64,000 nt of DNA from Dryocola clanedunensis_A (GCA_038405435.1 JBBYHZ010000001.1), one strand, 5' to 3'. Positions 45,464 to 55,254 are shown, counted from the first letter of the stretch. Made by a program: numbers and translations. Notes: generated by a model not told the origin, from the sequence alone.

Positions 45464-46374
45464 TTGACGATCCCTCCCAAAGTAAACTCACTGACCGCGC
45501 GCAACAGTCCTGGCGCAATAATTTCGACGATAATTGGAAACATAATAAAAAGTATCAGCGGAATGCCCATCTTAGCGTTTACCGAACCTATTTTTTCCTC
45601 TGTTTCAATAAAATGCGTCTTGCGGATTTCCTGTGACAACTCATTCAGGCTCGTCGCCATACTGGAACCGTACTTAAGTGAGTTTTTCACGGTACTGATG
45701 AAATCTTTAACCTCAGCAAGGGGAACTTGCTCATACAATTTATTACTGGCATCATCAATGTTGCCGTACTTGATATTCTGCGAGTAGTTCGACATAGCGA
45801 TGCCAAGCAGTCCGGAAAAGTTACCCACAATGGGATGAAGCGTTTCCAGCGAAGCTGTGAGGGTCATACCAGTTTTAATACAGGCTGCGCTAAGATCGAG
45901 AAAGTAGATGAAATTCACTCGAAAATTATGCATCTCTTTTTTGTGTTTTCTTTCAAGATAGATTTTACTGCCAATATAATAGATAGCCATAGAGGCCGGA
46001 ATGACAAAAATTTGCACCGAGCCATTTAAATAAAGAATAATTGCGGTAATTTCCAGCGCCAACAAACATACGACAGCCATAACATAAAATTTAATCGCTC
46101 GGCCCTGCTGATAGTATCCTGCACTGACAACCAGCTGATGATATTCAGTATGCGCTAATCGTTTATTGATAACCTCGCCTACATAGTCATATAGCCCGGT
46201 CGTCAATGACCTGAATCTGTTTAATATGCTCAGATAGTTGTTTAACGTCTGGTGCTTTGACACGATAAAATAAAACTTATCGTAGTACTGCTCTTCCTTT
46301 CTGTGCTTTTTTATCACAAACAGGAAGATGGCAATGCCAGCGATGAAAAAAAGTATTGAGATGAATTTAATCAT
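45460..46374 (-). CDS. tadC: Tad inner-membrane platform protein TadC
   Basis: 304 residues with spans at both ends and in the middle. T2SSF-type domain: AACIKTGMTLTASLETL and LKYGSSMATSLNELSQEIR. Paralogous to TadB, with which it forms the platform used by TadA. It overlaps tadB by 4 nt. Confidence 0.88.
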   Translation of the reverse strand: MIKFISILFFIAGIAIFLFVIKKHRKEEQYYDKFYFIVSKHQTLNNYLSILNRFRSLTTGLYDYVGEVINKRLAHTEYHQLVVSAGYYQQGRAIKFYVMAVVCLLALEITAIILYLNGSVQIFVIPASMAIYYIGSKIYLERKHKKEMHNFRVNFIYFLDLSAACIKTGMTLTASLETLHPIVGNFSGLLGIAMSNYSQNIKYGNIDDASNKLYEQVPLAEVKDFISTVKNSLKYGSSMATSLNELSQEIRKTHFIETEEKIGSVNAKMGIPLILFIMFPIIVEIIAPGLLRAVSEFTLGGIVK

Positions 46375-47282
46375 AATTCAACCTTTTTGATCATCCGGTT
46401 AATCCATAAAAACCCAATCGTGACGCTGATAACTAAGTAAATAACTACGTAGCGGCCATTCTGCGCCGTAAAAAGATAATAGAAATTTGCGGAAGCAAAA
46501 CACCAGAGAATGCCCAGCATGACCACAGGAAGCACTGCCAAAATTTTTGCTGACATGCGTGATTCCGACGTTAACGCCTTCGTCTTCTTTTTAATTAGCT
46601 GGGCCGCCAGGAGATCTTCTGCAAGTGCAGCCAGGGTATCCTTTAAATTTCCGCCTTTTTTGAGAGAAACGCGCAGATAGGAACTGAACACCAGATACCC
46701 TTTATAGGGATAAAGTTTTTCTCCTCTGGTTAAGACCTCTTCAAAGGTATTACCGGCCTTAAGCTGCTGCGAAATGCGGATAAATTCTCTCTGCATTATG
46801 TCATTAAGATTTTCAGCCGCGGCTTCAATGGCTGAAAATATCGTCTGGCCCACGGAAAGATTTCGGCTGATCAGGCGTAATGCGGAGGGAAAATTTGCTT
46901 CAAAATAATCGCTGTAGCGCATTTTATACTGTTGCTGAACGGACCACCCTGCAATGGCCACGACCAGGACAACCCCAGCCGCATAGGACAGGAAAGAGAG
47001 CCCAAAAGTATAGCTGCAAAATACCCAGAAACTGGCATAGCCAAACGTTAATACAGCGGCTATGAGTAAATCTGCCATGCCAAATATCAGCAAAAACTCC
47101 GGGGTGCTCATCCATTTCCAGAGGATGTTTATTTTTTTATCGTCGCCTTTTTTTTCTTCGCTATGGGGCTTGTCGACGATGATGGTCGACCAGATTTTCT
47201 GTTTTTTGTCACGACGTTTCAGCCCACGTATTATCAGCAGCAGGACAATAACAAAAATAAAAAAAAGCAGGATATTAATCAT
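46371..47282 (-). CDS. tadB: Tad inner-membrane platform protein TadB
   Basis: 303 residues, about four spans, T2SSF domain with LISRNLSVGQTIFSAIEAAAEN and LRVSLKKGGNLKDTLAALAEDL. It overlaps tadA by 8 nt. Confidence 0.88.
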   Translation of the reverse strand: MINILLFFIFVIVLLLIIRGLKRRDKKQKIWSTIIVDKPHSEEKKGDDKKINILWKWMSTPEFLLIFGMADLLIAAVLTFGYASFWVFCSYTFGLSFLSYAAGVVLVVAIAGWSVQQQYKMRYSDYFEANFPSALRLISRNLSVGQTIFSAIEAAAENLNDIMQREFIRISQQLKAGNTFEEVLTRGEKLYPYKGYLVFSSYLRVSLKKGGNLKDTLAALAEDLLAAQLIKKKTKALTSESRMSAKILAVLPVVMLGILWCFASANFYYLFTAQNGRYVVIYLVISVTIGFLWINRMIKKVEL

Positions 47283-48528
47283 GCAGAACTCCTTTGAGCT
47301 CCGCCAGCAGCCCTACATCCTCCGCCTTCTTTTCTAAAAGTGAATGAGAGATGGTTTTGAGAAAAGCATAGCCAAGTTCACCGTCACCTTTGCGATGGAT
47401 ATCCAGCGTAAAAACATCCTGATGCTGGATTACGTCTCCTTCAAGCGCGCCTATTTCCGTAATATTAGTGATTTTGCGCTGCCCTGAAGGCAAACGCGAA
47501 CATTGCACGATAATATCGATGGCCTGAGAGATCTGGCTATGAATGGTTTTCGCGCTGACGTTTGGGTTTGCCATAGAAAGCATGCTTTCAAGGCGAACCA
47601 GCGCGTCTTTGGGCGTATTAGCATGAATGGTCGACATAGAGCCTTCATGGCCGGTGTTCATGGCCTGCAGCATCTCAAACGTCTCGTCTCCGCGGCACTC
47701 CCCAACGATGATTCGGTCAGGACGCATACGCAGGGAGTTGATGACTAAATCACGGATACTGACTTCACCGCCGCCGTCCGCCCCTCTGGGACGAGATTCC
47801 AGACGTACAACGTGATCTTTTTGCAGCTGCAGTTCGGCGGCATCTTCAATAGTCACGATACGGTCACCGTCGCTGATCTCATTAGAAATCGCGTTCAGCA
47901 GCGTTGTTTTACCCGATCCTGTGCCGCCAGAAATAATAATATTCGCCTTAATCATGACCATTAAACTTAAATAATGAGCCATCTCCTTGCTCATAGATTC
48001 GAAGTTAATCAGATCGAAGAGATCGAGCTTGTCTTCGCGGAATTTACGAATAGAGATCACGCAGCCGTCGAGTGCTACAGGGGGCACAATAATATTAACG
48101 CGGCTGCCGTCAGCCAGACGGGCATCGACCATTGGAGAGCTTTCATCTACCCGACGGCCAATAGGGGCAACAATGCGCTGTGCGATGCGTAATATTTGCT
48201 CGTTAGACTTAAAATTTTCATCTAATTTTAAGAGACGACCTGCGCGTTCAATGTAGATAGACTCGCAGCCGTTAACCATAATGTCGCTAATCGTATGATC
48301 GGCTAACAGATCCTGAAGCGGCCCAAAGCCAAAAATATCATCATAATAGCTTTTGATAAGCTCTTCGACCTTACGTCGCGTAACGATGATATTTTCTTTG
48401 TCCAACAGGGGAATAAGCAGCTCCTCGATTCCGCCCATGACTTCTTCGACAGATGAGTCGGTATAATCAGCAGGATTGATTTTATCAAGAATCTCAATGC
48501 GCAGCTTGTCGTAAAGTTTAATGTCCAT
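47275..48528 (-). CDS. tadA: Tad pilus assembly/retraction ATPase TadA (CpaF)
   Basis: 417-residue secretion ATPase of the VirB11/GspE superfamily. Walker A is IISGGTGSGKTTLLNAI, the Walker B and His box region runs through RIIVGECRGDETFEM, and HANTPKDALVRLESML follows. It powers polymerisation of Flp. It lies 3 bp after tadZ. Confidence 0.94.
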   Translation of the reverse strand: MDIKLYDKLRIEILDKINPADYTDSSVEEVMGGIEELLIPLLDKENIIVTRRKVEELIKSYYDDIFGFGPLQDLLADHTISDIMVNGCESIYIERAGRLLKLDENFKSNEQILRIAQRIVAPIGRRVDESSPMVDARLADGSRVNIIVPPVALDGCVISIRKFREDKLDLFDLINFESMSKEMAHYLSLMVMIKANIIISGGTGSGKTTLLNAISNEISDGDRIVTIEDAAELQLQKDHVVRLESRPRGADGGGEVSIRDLVINSLRMRPDRIIVGECRGDETFEMLQAMNTGHEGSMSTIHANTPKDALVRLESMLSMANPNVSAKTIHSQISQAIDIIVQCSRLPSGQRKITNITEIGALEGDVIQHQDVFTLDIHRKGDGELGYAFLKTISHSLLEKKAEDVGLLAELKGVLHD

Positions 48529-48531
48529 ATT

Positions 48532-49671
48532 TTACCTTAGCACCTGTTGGATAATGTTATCGCTATTGTCATTATTGCGGAATCGGGCCAAAAAACCGCT
48601 CTTATTACCTAACAATGTACTGCCATCGACTACAACACCCAGCTTGGCATTAATTTCCGCATCCGTGATGGTAAACTTATTGGTATCATTTTGTCGGCGA
48701 ATTGAAAAAAGTTTATCTCTTTTTTTATCACTCTTAGTTTGTTTGAAACCAATACGCTCCTTCAAAACATGGATATTATAGATAGATTCTATTTTTCCAT
48801 CTGTTAACAGCAATCGAACGTCACTACTGTTAAGCAGCTGAATACCATTACTTAGTGACAGCGCATAATAGGGGATATTGATAAATATAAAACCATAATT
48901 ATTAGCAACCGCATCAATGTAGCGTTCCAGCCCGGCAAAAATAGCATCAATATTGTTCGCGCGATGGTCTTCGCTAATCGCATTGAATGAAATATAGTCA
49001 AAATTACTGTCTATTTTTGAAACCAGCTTTAGTGCCAGCCTTGTATCAATCTCATTTTCAATATTCATGATTGATTCTAGCGCCTGCTTATTAGCCTTGA
49101 CTCCGAGGACGGCATCAAAATAAACGTTGGCAATATCGCAGTTAACGAATAACGTAGAGTAGCTCCCCATCATACGGCTGTCATGCAGGTCATGAAAAAC
49201 GCGATAGCTGATTTCCACATCTGCAGAAGTATTGCACACACCGACGACGAGCGAGGTGCGTGAACGGGTATGCCCGAAGTAACTTACAATCTGGACCGCA
49301 ATAAAACGCACTTCGCTGGCCAGCGTGAAATAACTGGCAAAACCCGACTCTTTTGCAATGCAGGCTGCCTGAATTGAATCATCCTCACCAATGAGCATTG
49401 ACTGAAAGCGGCCACGGGTTGTCATAGATATTTCAACGGTGTCATTCTCGCTGTAGGCACTGGCATCAACAATGAAAAAGATCTGCCCCTTAATGCCAGT
49501 ATCAGCAATAGCGGTAATTTCTGAAATACTATGATAGACAGCGCTGCAGTCCAGAGTATACAGCGATAATATTTCAATAAGTTCATTGAACGCCTCAGGC
49601 CGCCGGGTCAAAATTATGACCTGCTCTCTTTTCCTGGTGCCTGCTTTACGTTTTAATTTATCAATAAACAT
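48532..49671 (-). CDS. tadZ: TadZ/CpaE-like localisation protein, atypical
   Basis: 379 residues placed as tadZ between rcpB and tadA. An N-terminal receiver-like fold (EQVIILTRRPEAFNELIEIL, GQIFFIVDASAY) is followed by a MinD/ParA-like domain. Where TadZ proteins have a deviant Walker A loop, this one reads VVGVCNTSADVEIS and lacks Gly-Lys-Thr, so it probably does not hydrolyse ATP. It would mark the pole or site of pilus assembly. It starts at once after the rcpB stop (TAAATG). Confidence 0.75.
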   Translation of the reverse strand: MFIDKLKRKAGTRKREQVIILTRRPEAFNELIEILSLYTLDCSAVYHSISEITAIADTGIKGQIFFIVDASAYSENDTVEISMTTRGRFQSMLIGEDDSIQAACIAKESGFASYFTLASEVRFIAVQIVSYFGHTRSRTSLVVGVCNTSADVEISYRVFHDLHDSRMMGSYSTLFVNCDIANVYFDAVLGVKANKQALESIMNIENEIDTRLALKLVSKIDSNFDYISFNAISEDHRANNIDAIFAGLERYIDAVANNYGFIFINIPYYALSLSNGIQLLNSSDVRLLLTDGKIESIYNIHVLKERIGFKQTKSDKKRDKLFSIRRQNDTNKFTITDAEINAKLGVVVDGSTLLGNKSGFLARFRNNDNSDNIIQQVLR

Positions 49672-50133
49672 TTAATTAGCCCGGGAAAACTGGTCGTTCA
49701 TGTTTGTGGCACAGACTTCACGCTGAATGTATTGTGCGAGCTCTTCGCTTGTCGATTTATACCAGTTGATATCATCAAGCTCGAATATATAGCAATCATC
49801 TTTTCCAGGGTTAGTATATTGCATAGACAGATATAGCTTGTTGTCATCATCTGAAATCAGCAGAGTGCGGGCAGTTACGCCATAGTATTTTTCAACCAGG
49901 CCGGCTAACACTTTACTGTCCGCAGTTCTGTTCTTGCCATATAAAACCTCAAGGTTCTTCACCTCAGTCGAGTTTTTTTGCATGATGAAATGGTCCACCT
50001 GTGACATCATGCTTTCCTGTGGCGCAGACTCAAATTCTACAAAATATCTGTCGTCAGCAGCTGGCTGCATCGACTGGCAGCCGCTGATGAGCAAAATGCT
50101 CAGATATAGCAGAGCTGTTTTATTGAATAACAT
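49672..50133 (-). CDS. rcpB: RcpB-like lipoprotein
   Basis: 153 residues. Signal with lipobox LLISGC (Cys at about 19). The mature part has no domain I recognise. Position between the secretin and tadZ is that of rcpB in Haemophilus/Aggregatibacter tad loci, an outer-membrane-associated factor. It overlaps rcpA by 14 nt. The symbol rests on position. Confidence 0.62.
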   Translation of the reverse strand: MLFNKTALLYLSILLISGCQSMQPAADDRYFVEFESAPQESMMSQVDHFIMQKNSTEVKNLEVLYGKNRTADSKVLAGLVEKYYGVTARTLLISDDDNKLYLSMQYTNPGKDDCYIFELDDINWYKSTSEELAQYIQREVCATNMNDQFSRAN

Positions 50134-51412
50134 AATCTGCCCCTTTAATGAAATCGCTGGTCACGCTGTTGATATTACTGTCTTCCTTAATACCGAAATA
50201 AATCTCCCAGGGGCTTGAAAAGCGGACATAAGGCAGCTTGATATTTTTCTGTTCGGTTGGCTTAACATATTCTACCGTGGCGAATACCACTAATTCACTG
50301 CGTCCGGTAGTAAAGCCGGTTGATTTAAACAAGCTGCCAAAAATTGGTATATCTGCAAGTCCGGGGACTTTGTTCACGTACTGAGTCTGGCTGTTATCAA
50401 TTAACCCGCCTAAAACAAATGATTCACCATTTTTCATGCGTACGCTGGTTTTAACGTTTCTTGTTTTGATCGTCGGCAGATCGCTACCTTCATAGCGGTA
50501 ATAGCCCGCAATTTGCGACGACTCAACGCTTACGTCCATGCTGATAGTTGAATCACTATTTATGACCGGCGTGAAGTTGAGCATCACGCCGTAGTCCTTC
50601 CACTCGACCGTCGAGCCTTCTTCCGTTCGCTGGAAAATAGGGATTTCCCCCCCACCGTGAAACGAGGCGGATTTCCCGTTGGTCACGGTCAGGCTTGGCG
50701 TCGTCAGAACGGTGGCCAGGTTGTTTTTTGCTAAAGCGTTAATCGCTACGCCCAGGGCGTCAAAGTTAAAGCCGCGAACTAAGGAATGATAAACACCCCC
50801 GCTCACGGTCAGTTCAGCAAGTGTGCCACCGCCACCGCCTGTGACATCGTCCATCCCGGACATGGCCTGTCCCCATTCGATGCCCAATGTTTCACTGACA
50901 TTTTTTGATACTTCGGCAACCGTCACCCGTATTTTGATTTGCTGATTCTTCTGGGTGACCAGTGAATATCGGATGTTATCCGTGCTGGCGCTTTCCGAGA
51001 TCAAATCACGAACGTAGTCCGCATCCTCGTTGGTTTCAACGGTACCGTTGACGAGCAGTTCACCGCCCATGCTGACGACCTTAACTTCCTTATAACCTTC
51101 ACTGATAAGCATTGCGCTCAGGGTGACGGCCTGTTCAGAGAGATCGTTTACTTTTACGGCAACAACCTTTTTTTTCCTGCCCTCTCCGGTCACCGTCACG
51201 TTTGTCTGACCAGCCTTTTTTCCAAATAAATAAACATACTTTTCGTCGACGATCCTGAAATCTGCGACGTCAGGCGACCCGACAATGACTGATTTGATGG
51301 GAAAATCGACGTTTATTTCCTTCGTTTTATCGATGTCTATCTCAAGGGCATTTACGTTGAAAGCCAGAACGCTAATCAGCAATATAAGTCTTCTCAGATA
51401 TTTACCGTGCAT
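50120..51412 (-). CDS. rcpA: Tad secretin RcpA (CpaC family)
   Basis: 430 residues from the ATG at 51412 (MHGKYLRRLILLISVLAFNVNA signal), with GAGGAA upstream; a longer frame inside rcpC was rejected. BON-like N domains (VTLSAMLISEGYKEVKVV) are followed by the secretin domain: VLTTPSLTVTNGKSASFHGGGEIPI, VRMKNGESFVLGGLIDNS, PGLADIPIFGSLF. It forms the outer-membrane pore for the pilus. It overlaps rcpC by 11 nt. Confidence 0.92.
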   Translation of the reverse strand: MHGKYLRRLILLISVLAFNVNALEIDIDKTKEINVDFPIKSVIVGSPDVADFRIVDEKYVYLFGKKAGQTNVTVTGEGRKKKVVAVKVNDLSEQAVTLSAMLISEGYKEVKVVSMGGELLVNGTVETNEDADYVRDLISESASTDNIRYSLVTQKNQQIKIRVTVAEVSKNVSETLGIEWGQAMSGMDDVTGGGGGTLAELTVSGGVYHSLVRGFNFDALGVAINALAKNNLATVLTTPSLTVTNGKSASFHGGGEIPIFQRTEEGSTVEWKDYGVMLNFTPVINSDSTISMDVSVESSQIAGYYRYEGSDLPTIKTRNVKTSVRMKNGESFVLGGLIDNSQTQYVNKVPGLADIPIFGSLFKSTGFTTGRSELVVFATVEYVKPTEQKNIKLPYVRFSSPWEIYFGIKEDSNINSVTSDFIKGADYVIQ

Positions 51413-52295
51413 TTTCAGTCGTTCCTCTGATTTCCTGTATCCGCGTTGGTGTGACGGAGTGCGCTGCGCCTGCAATCACTTCTGCTGGCGTGACTTCTCT
51501 TGAGTTAGTAATGATTTGTGAAACACCAGAATTGATATTGTCCGGATGCGCGGGGATCAGGAAAAACATCCCCAGTATTTGCGCCTGAATAACTTTTTCA
51601 ACGGATTTCACAGGGAAGTAAACGTAAATCACGCTCCCTCCCGTTATATCACCATTCGCATTATTATTAGCTGGCGGTGATGAAGAATTCTCTTTAACGT
51701 TAAGTAGCGCATCGTTATTTCTGACGAAATAAACATTTTTAGCAAAAAGCTTTACTCGTGTATCTTTATAATCTAATCCCTTTCCGCCGGAGGTTTTATT
51801 ATAGATATCTTGATCGTAGACATCATTGCTGTTTGCAAGCAAATAGATGTCAATAAAGCCAGAGTCGCCAATGTGTGGATTAATAAGGTTGATTGCTGAA
51901 ACCGAAATTGGGATGGTGACGAATTCTTTATCGAATTTCTGCGTTATTCCTTCGATCTGCGCATTTTTAAGCACGCCGCCCTTTGCCAGGTTGTCGCGCA
52001 GCACCGCTCCGGACGTCATAATTTTGGTAAAGGCGTCTTTTGTCACCGCATCCTGAACCCATTCCGGCTGCTCACCAGCGCGAAACTGTTTTGTCTGCAG
52101 TGTGAGATCGTTGTTTCTGACAACTAAACCGCTGGCCAGATCTCGATTGGCAGCATAGAACTCAACGGTCTGGTATTTTTCCTGAATGTCAGGATCGACA
52201 ATAACACCATCGTCCTTGTTGAGGATATTTACCATCAGTAAAACACCAATACCGATCATCATAACCGCGATAATCGCTAAGGATTTGTATCGCAT
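51402..52295 (-). CDS. rcpC: Tad assembly protein RcpC (CpaB)
   Basis: 297 residues from the ATG at 52295, which follows AAAGGA (start MRYKSLAIIAVMMIGIGVLL); an upstream ATG at 52337 lies inside tadV. One N-terminal membrane span, then an SAF-type domain (YAANRDLASGLVVRNNDLTLQ), as in CpaB. It probably links the secretin to the wall and inner membrane. Confidence 0.87.
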   Translation of the reverse strand: MRYKSLAIIAVMMIGIGVLLMVNILNKDDGVIVDPDIQEKYQTVEFYAANRDLASGLVVRNNDLTLQTKQFRAGEQPEWVQDAVTKDAFTKIMTSGAVLRDNLAKGGVLKNAQIEGITQKFDKEFVTIPISVSAINLINPHIGDSGFIDIYLLANSNDVYDQDIYNKTSGGKGLDYKDTRVKLFAKNVYFVRNNDALLNVKENSSSPPANNNANGDITGGSVIYVYFPVKSVEKVIQAQILGMFFLIPAHPDNINSGVSQIITNSREVTPAEVIAGAAHSVTPTRIQEIRGTTENAR

Positions 52296-52306
52296 GAAAA
52301 ATCCTT

Positions 52307-52768
52307 TTAAAGTTTCCCAATAAAACTCAGCAGGCAAAGACTAAATAATATGGGTATGGCATAAGGTATCCCTTTTTGCACCTTATCCATCTTTTTTATA
52401 AATGCCAGCCGCGACAAGCCGTATTCCCATGTAATAGCCCACACCCCCCCGCCAAACAGAACCAGATATATCATGGGAATGATATTCTCTTCCGGCATGA
52501 CCAGAGATGCGGTGAAAATTAACTTTGTATCGCCATATCCCATAATTTTAAAATGAGATAATAAAATTCCTACGCCCAGTATAATGAAACATACCAGGAA
52601 CACACGGACACTAACGGGTGCATTTCCACTTAGGGTATTTTGTATGTATGCCAAAAGTAATATTACATAGTGACAAACGTTTGGAATCCTTCGTTCACAA
52701 ATATCCTTATAGGCAACAACGATAGCCACCGCTATAAGCGCCAGAAGGAAAAAAGCCCCATAATACAT
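52307..52768 (-). CDS. tadV: Prepilin peptidase TadV (A24 family)
   Basis: 153-residue inner-membrane aspartic protease with about five spans. The two catalytic Asp lie in YKDICERRIPN (Asp22) and in GYGDTKLIF. It cleaves Flp and the TadE/TadF pseudopilins. The compact size is typical of CpaA/TadV. Confidence 0.9.
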   Translation of the reverse strand: MYYGAFFLLALIAVAIVVAYKDICERRIPNVCHYVILLLAYIQNTLSGNAPVSVRVFLVCFIILGVGILLSHFKIMGYGDTKLIFTASLVMPEENIIPMIYLVLFGGGVWAITWEYGLSRLAFIKKMDKVQKGIPYAIPILFSLCLLSFIGKL

Positions 52769-52792
52769 ATGTCGTATCTTTCTTTTATGAAC

Positions 52793-52825
52793 GGAGCGCT
52801 GGTAGATAACAGAAGCCAGCGCTCC
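52793..52825 (-). other. Strong hairpin between flp and tadV
   Basis: GGAGCGCTGG and CCAGCGCTCC form a perfect 10-bp stem with a 13-nt loop, downstream of flp and before tadV. On the minus strand it is not followed by a T-run. It is more likely an mRNA-stabilising or attenuating structure than a full terminator, a common way to make more pilin than machinery. A second small stem TTCACC/GGTGAA lies at 52855-52870. Confidence 0.6.
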
Positions 52826-52914
52826 ACCGCAGGGATTGTCAGGGAGAAAACCTGTTCACCATCTGGTGAATAGATATTTACCTAATCGAACGACAATGCC
52901 CCGTGTTCACTTGA

Positions 52915-53142
52915 TTATCCCAGGATATTCGCTGCACCCATAATACGGTTCGCCATGACACCCCATGCGTTACGCAGCGTTGACAGGAAGTTACCATCGC
53001 TAAAGATGAAGAACAGCGCAGATGCCATAGCAACACCAATGATTGCATATTCGATTGCGGTTACGCCATTTTCGTTTTCTTTAAGGCCCTGAACCATCAT
53101 CTGAGCTTTAACGAATGCTTTAGTGGTCATAGTAGTAAACAT
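52915..53142 (-). CDS. flp: Flp major pilin
   Basis: 75 residues from the ATG at 53142 with GGAG upstream (MFTTMTTKAFVKAQMMVQG). Class IVb prepilin: the leader ends at ENENG, and the mature part begins VTAIEYAIIGVAMASALFFIF with the Glu-Tyr pair of Flp pilins. Single copy; no flp2 is seen. Set apart from tadV by the hairpin at 52793. Confidence 0.92.
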   Translation of the reverse strand: MFTTMTTKAFVKAQMMVQGLKENENGVTAIEYAIIGVAMASALFFIFSDGNFLSTLRNAWGVMANRIMGAANILG

Positions 53143-53303
53143 AATTTCTAACTCCGTGAAAAAATTTTGCATTTATGCAATAAAGGTTAACTTAATCCAG
53201 CTCTCATCTCCTGAGAGCAAACAGATTATCCTCATGCCGTTATCTTTAGTCATATCAAATTAATCGATTTTATATCACTAAATTATTGCTACGATAACGC
53301 TGC

Positions 53304-53801
53304 TTACTGACTACGCTTACTCAATATAAAAATCATCTCTTTGACATCTGAGCCATTATCTAAGAAAAAGTCATTTTTATTGACTATCAGGTATTTTTTC
53401 CCACCTTCTATGCGCAAGATTGCAGAGACGAGCTTATTGTCATTACCATAAATTTGCGTAGGCACACCCTTAACGATGTTGAATACTTCGATGTGTGCAT
53501 TTGCTAAGGGGACATGCATCAATGCGTTATACTTTATGCGTGCAGTAATGTATTGCCCTAAGTTTCCCGTCTGCTGGTTGAATTTTATAAAGTACTCATC
53601 TTCATCGGTACTGAAGTTAAGATTAGCGGTTATCTTTCTGCCATCGTTCAGAACCAGTGTGCCATAGTAACCTACGCCAGCTATATTCACTTTCTCAGCC
53701 GCTCTTTTCAGTTCTGCTCCAAAGATAAAACAGATTGTTAGAAATAAAAGGGCTATTAATCTATTGTGCGACTTTGCAATGGGTTTCATCGATGTGTTCA
53801 T
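53304..53801 (-). CDS. Membrane-anchored partner of the ToxR-like regulator (unknown family)
   Basis: 165 residues. One N-terminal membrane span (about 13-29, RLIALLFLTICFIFGAE), then a periplasmic-type beta-rich domain (GVGYYGTLVLNDGRKITANL). I recognise no family. The gene overlaps the regulator gene by up to 41 nt, so translation is coupled. The layout, a membrane regulator followed by a single-span periplasmic protein, is that of toxR-toxS and tcpP-tcpH. A ToxS-like role is inferred from layout only. An ATG four codons later is also possible. Confidence 0.6.
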   Translation of the reverse strand: MNTSMKPIAKSHNRLIALLFLTICFIFGAELKRAAEKVNIAGVGYYGTLVLNDGRKITANLNFSTDEDEYFIKFNQQTGNLGQYITARIKYNALMHVPLANAHIEVFNIVKGVPTQIYGNDNKLVSAILRIEGGKKYLIVNKNDFFLDNGSDVKEMIFILSKRSQ

Positions 53802-54570
53802 GTCTGCTGTTGTCCTTTTTAATCAGCTCACAGCTCACAAGCTGTGTATCCTGATAAAACTTTACTGCTCCCTGTTCAATGGCAACCTGTAAACCATCTA
53901 TAAAGATTTTCTTCCCTGTATGGGCATCATAAATAGCCGCTGCTGCCCATCCAGAGATAAACATTAGAATTCCACAACCAAACAATGTGAGGGTAAAGCA
54001 CTGATTGAATTTTTGCTTGAGAAGAACCTTCGCCGTCTGAAGAATCGTTGCTTTTACGGGGAGATTCTGTACGGGACAGAGCGCAACCTGAGGTTGTTCA
54101 TTCAGGTGAGGGGCAGTCAGTGGAGTTTCCTGCCCCGTTGGGTATAGCGGCAGGTCGGGAGCAACTGCTACGGCTTTAGTATCCGGCACTTCCTCTCCAG
54201 TAACTTTTTCACGATCGGAGAACGAAGTATCCAAGGCGTGGCAAGCTGCCTGCTCACCGCTTTCTCGGTTATCTGTAACCAGGCTGCGATCAAGCGCATA
54301 GCCCTGTTTAGGCATGGTTACTATCAACGTACGCTCGCAGTCACTGAGCTTTTTCCTCAGGGCATTTATCGTCTGATTAATTGTAAAATCCGAGACGTAG
54401 CGCCCTTGCCAGACAATTTCACATAACTCTTTTCGCGTAACAATTCCGGGGCTATTTTCATAAAGAATATCCCATAAAATCTGTTCCTTTGGCCGAAGCG
54501 AGATAAGCGTGTTCGTATCACCAGAAACCAGTCTTCTGGTGCTTTTATAATATATTAGGCTTGCTGACAT
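53761..54570 (-). CDS. ToxR/CadC-like transmembrane transcriptional regulator
   Basis: 269 residues. N-terminal OmpR/PhoB-type winged helix (about 1-105: SLRPKEQILWDILYENS, VSDFTINQTINALRKKLSD, TMPKQGYAL), a Pro-rich linker, one membrane span (about 191-213), and a short periplasmic tail of some 55 residues with two Cys (247 and 265). Cysteine pairs of this kind form redox-sensitive disulfides in ToxR and CadC. It stands at the head of the Tad locus and is its likely regulator. Confidence 0.8.
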   Translation of the reverse strand: MSASLIYYKSTRRLVSGDTNTLISLRPKEQILWDILYENSPGIVTRKELCEIVWQGRYVSDFTINQTINALRKKLSDCERTLIVTMPKQGYALDRSLVTDNRESGEQAACHALDTSFSDREKVTGEEVPDTKAVAVAPDLPLYPTGQETPLTAPHLNEQPQVALCPVQNLPVKATILQTAKVLLKQKFNQCFTLTLFGCGILMFISGWAAAAIYDAHTGKKIFIDGLQVAIEQGAVKFYQDTQLVSCELIKKDNSRHEHIDETHCKVAQ

Positions 54571-55254
54571 GATTCTCTGCCTCCGTGCAGGTCATTTAGA
54601 CTAAAAAGGGTAAGCCATTACGTCCAGTAATAGGATTATGAATTTTAGTTATTATAAAAAGCGTCTGCCCTCCGCCTTGCTGGCGGAATTCGTTTATCAA
54701 CACGGCAAGCACTATATCAAGCCTTTAAGATAATTCAAACCCCCGACAAAAATATAAAAACGTCGCAGATAATTTAATATATTTAGCTCGCTGCTATATA
54801 AGGCCAGTAATTCATGGCTCTTTTTTACAATTATGCTGTAGAAGCTTACTCAAAGTTATTACATACCCGCTACATTATTGTCAAACCTCTGCTTCAACTG
54901 CTTGCTAATTTTTTATATAAAAACATCGGTTTAATCCTATTCGGATTAAATCTTATAATTATGTTCATTATTTTATCAACAACACAGCCTTAACTATCGC
55001 TAAATAGTTAGTTAAGTTAACAAATAACCCAGGAGTAGAGTAACGTTAGCTGTGTAAGCATAAACTCTTATATATTCGGGGATTAGCCTGGCGACTAATA
55101 GATAAATCCAATCACTGAAATGAGATTGATAGTGCTCCGCTTCCTGGCGGTATTTAATTTTCAGGCGGTAGGCCCAGGGCTAAGACCGTTAACGCAAATA
55201 CCTCTGCTGCTTTGCGGCAGCACATTGCGCGTTGTAAGCCTCATTGCACAATAA
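54571..55254. other. AT-rich intergenic region upstream of the Tad regulator
   Basis: No gene visible. AT-rich with several short inverted repeats (for example CCGCC-TTGCT-GGCGG near 54670). It probably carries the regulator promoter. GC content rises from about 55130 toward the HxlR relic. Confidence 0.4.
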
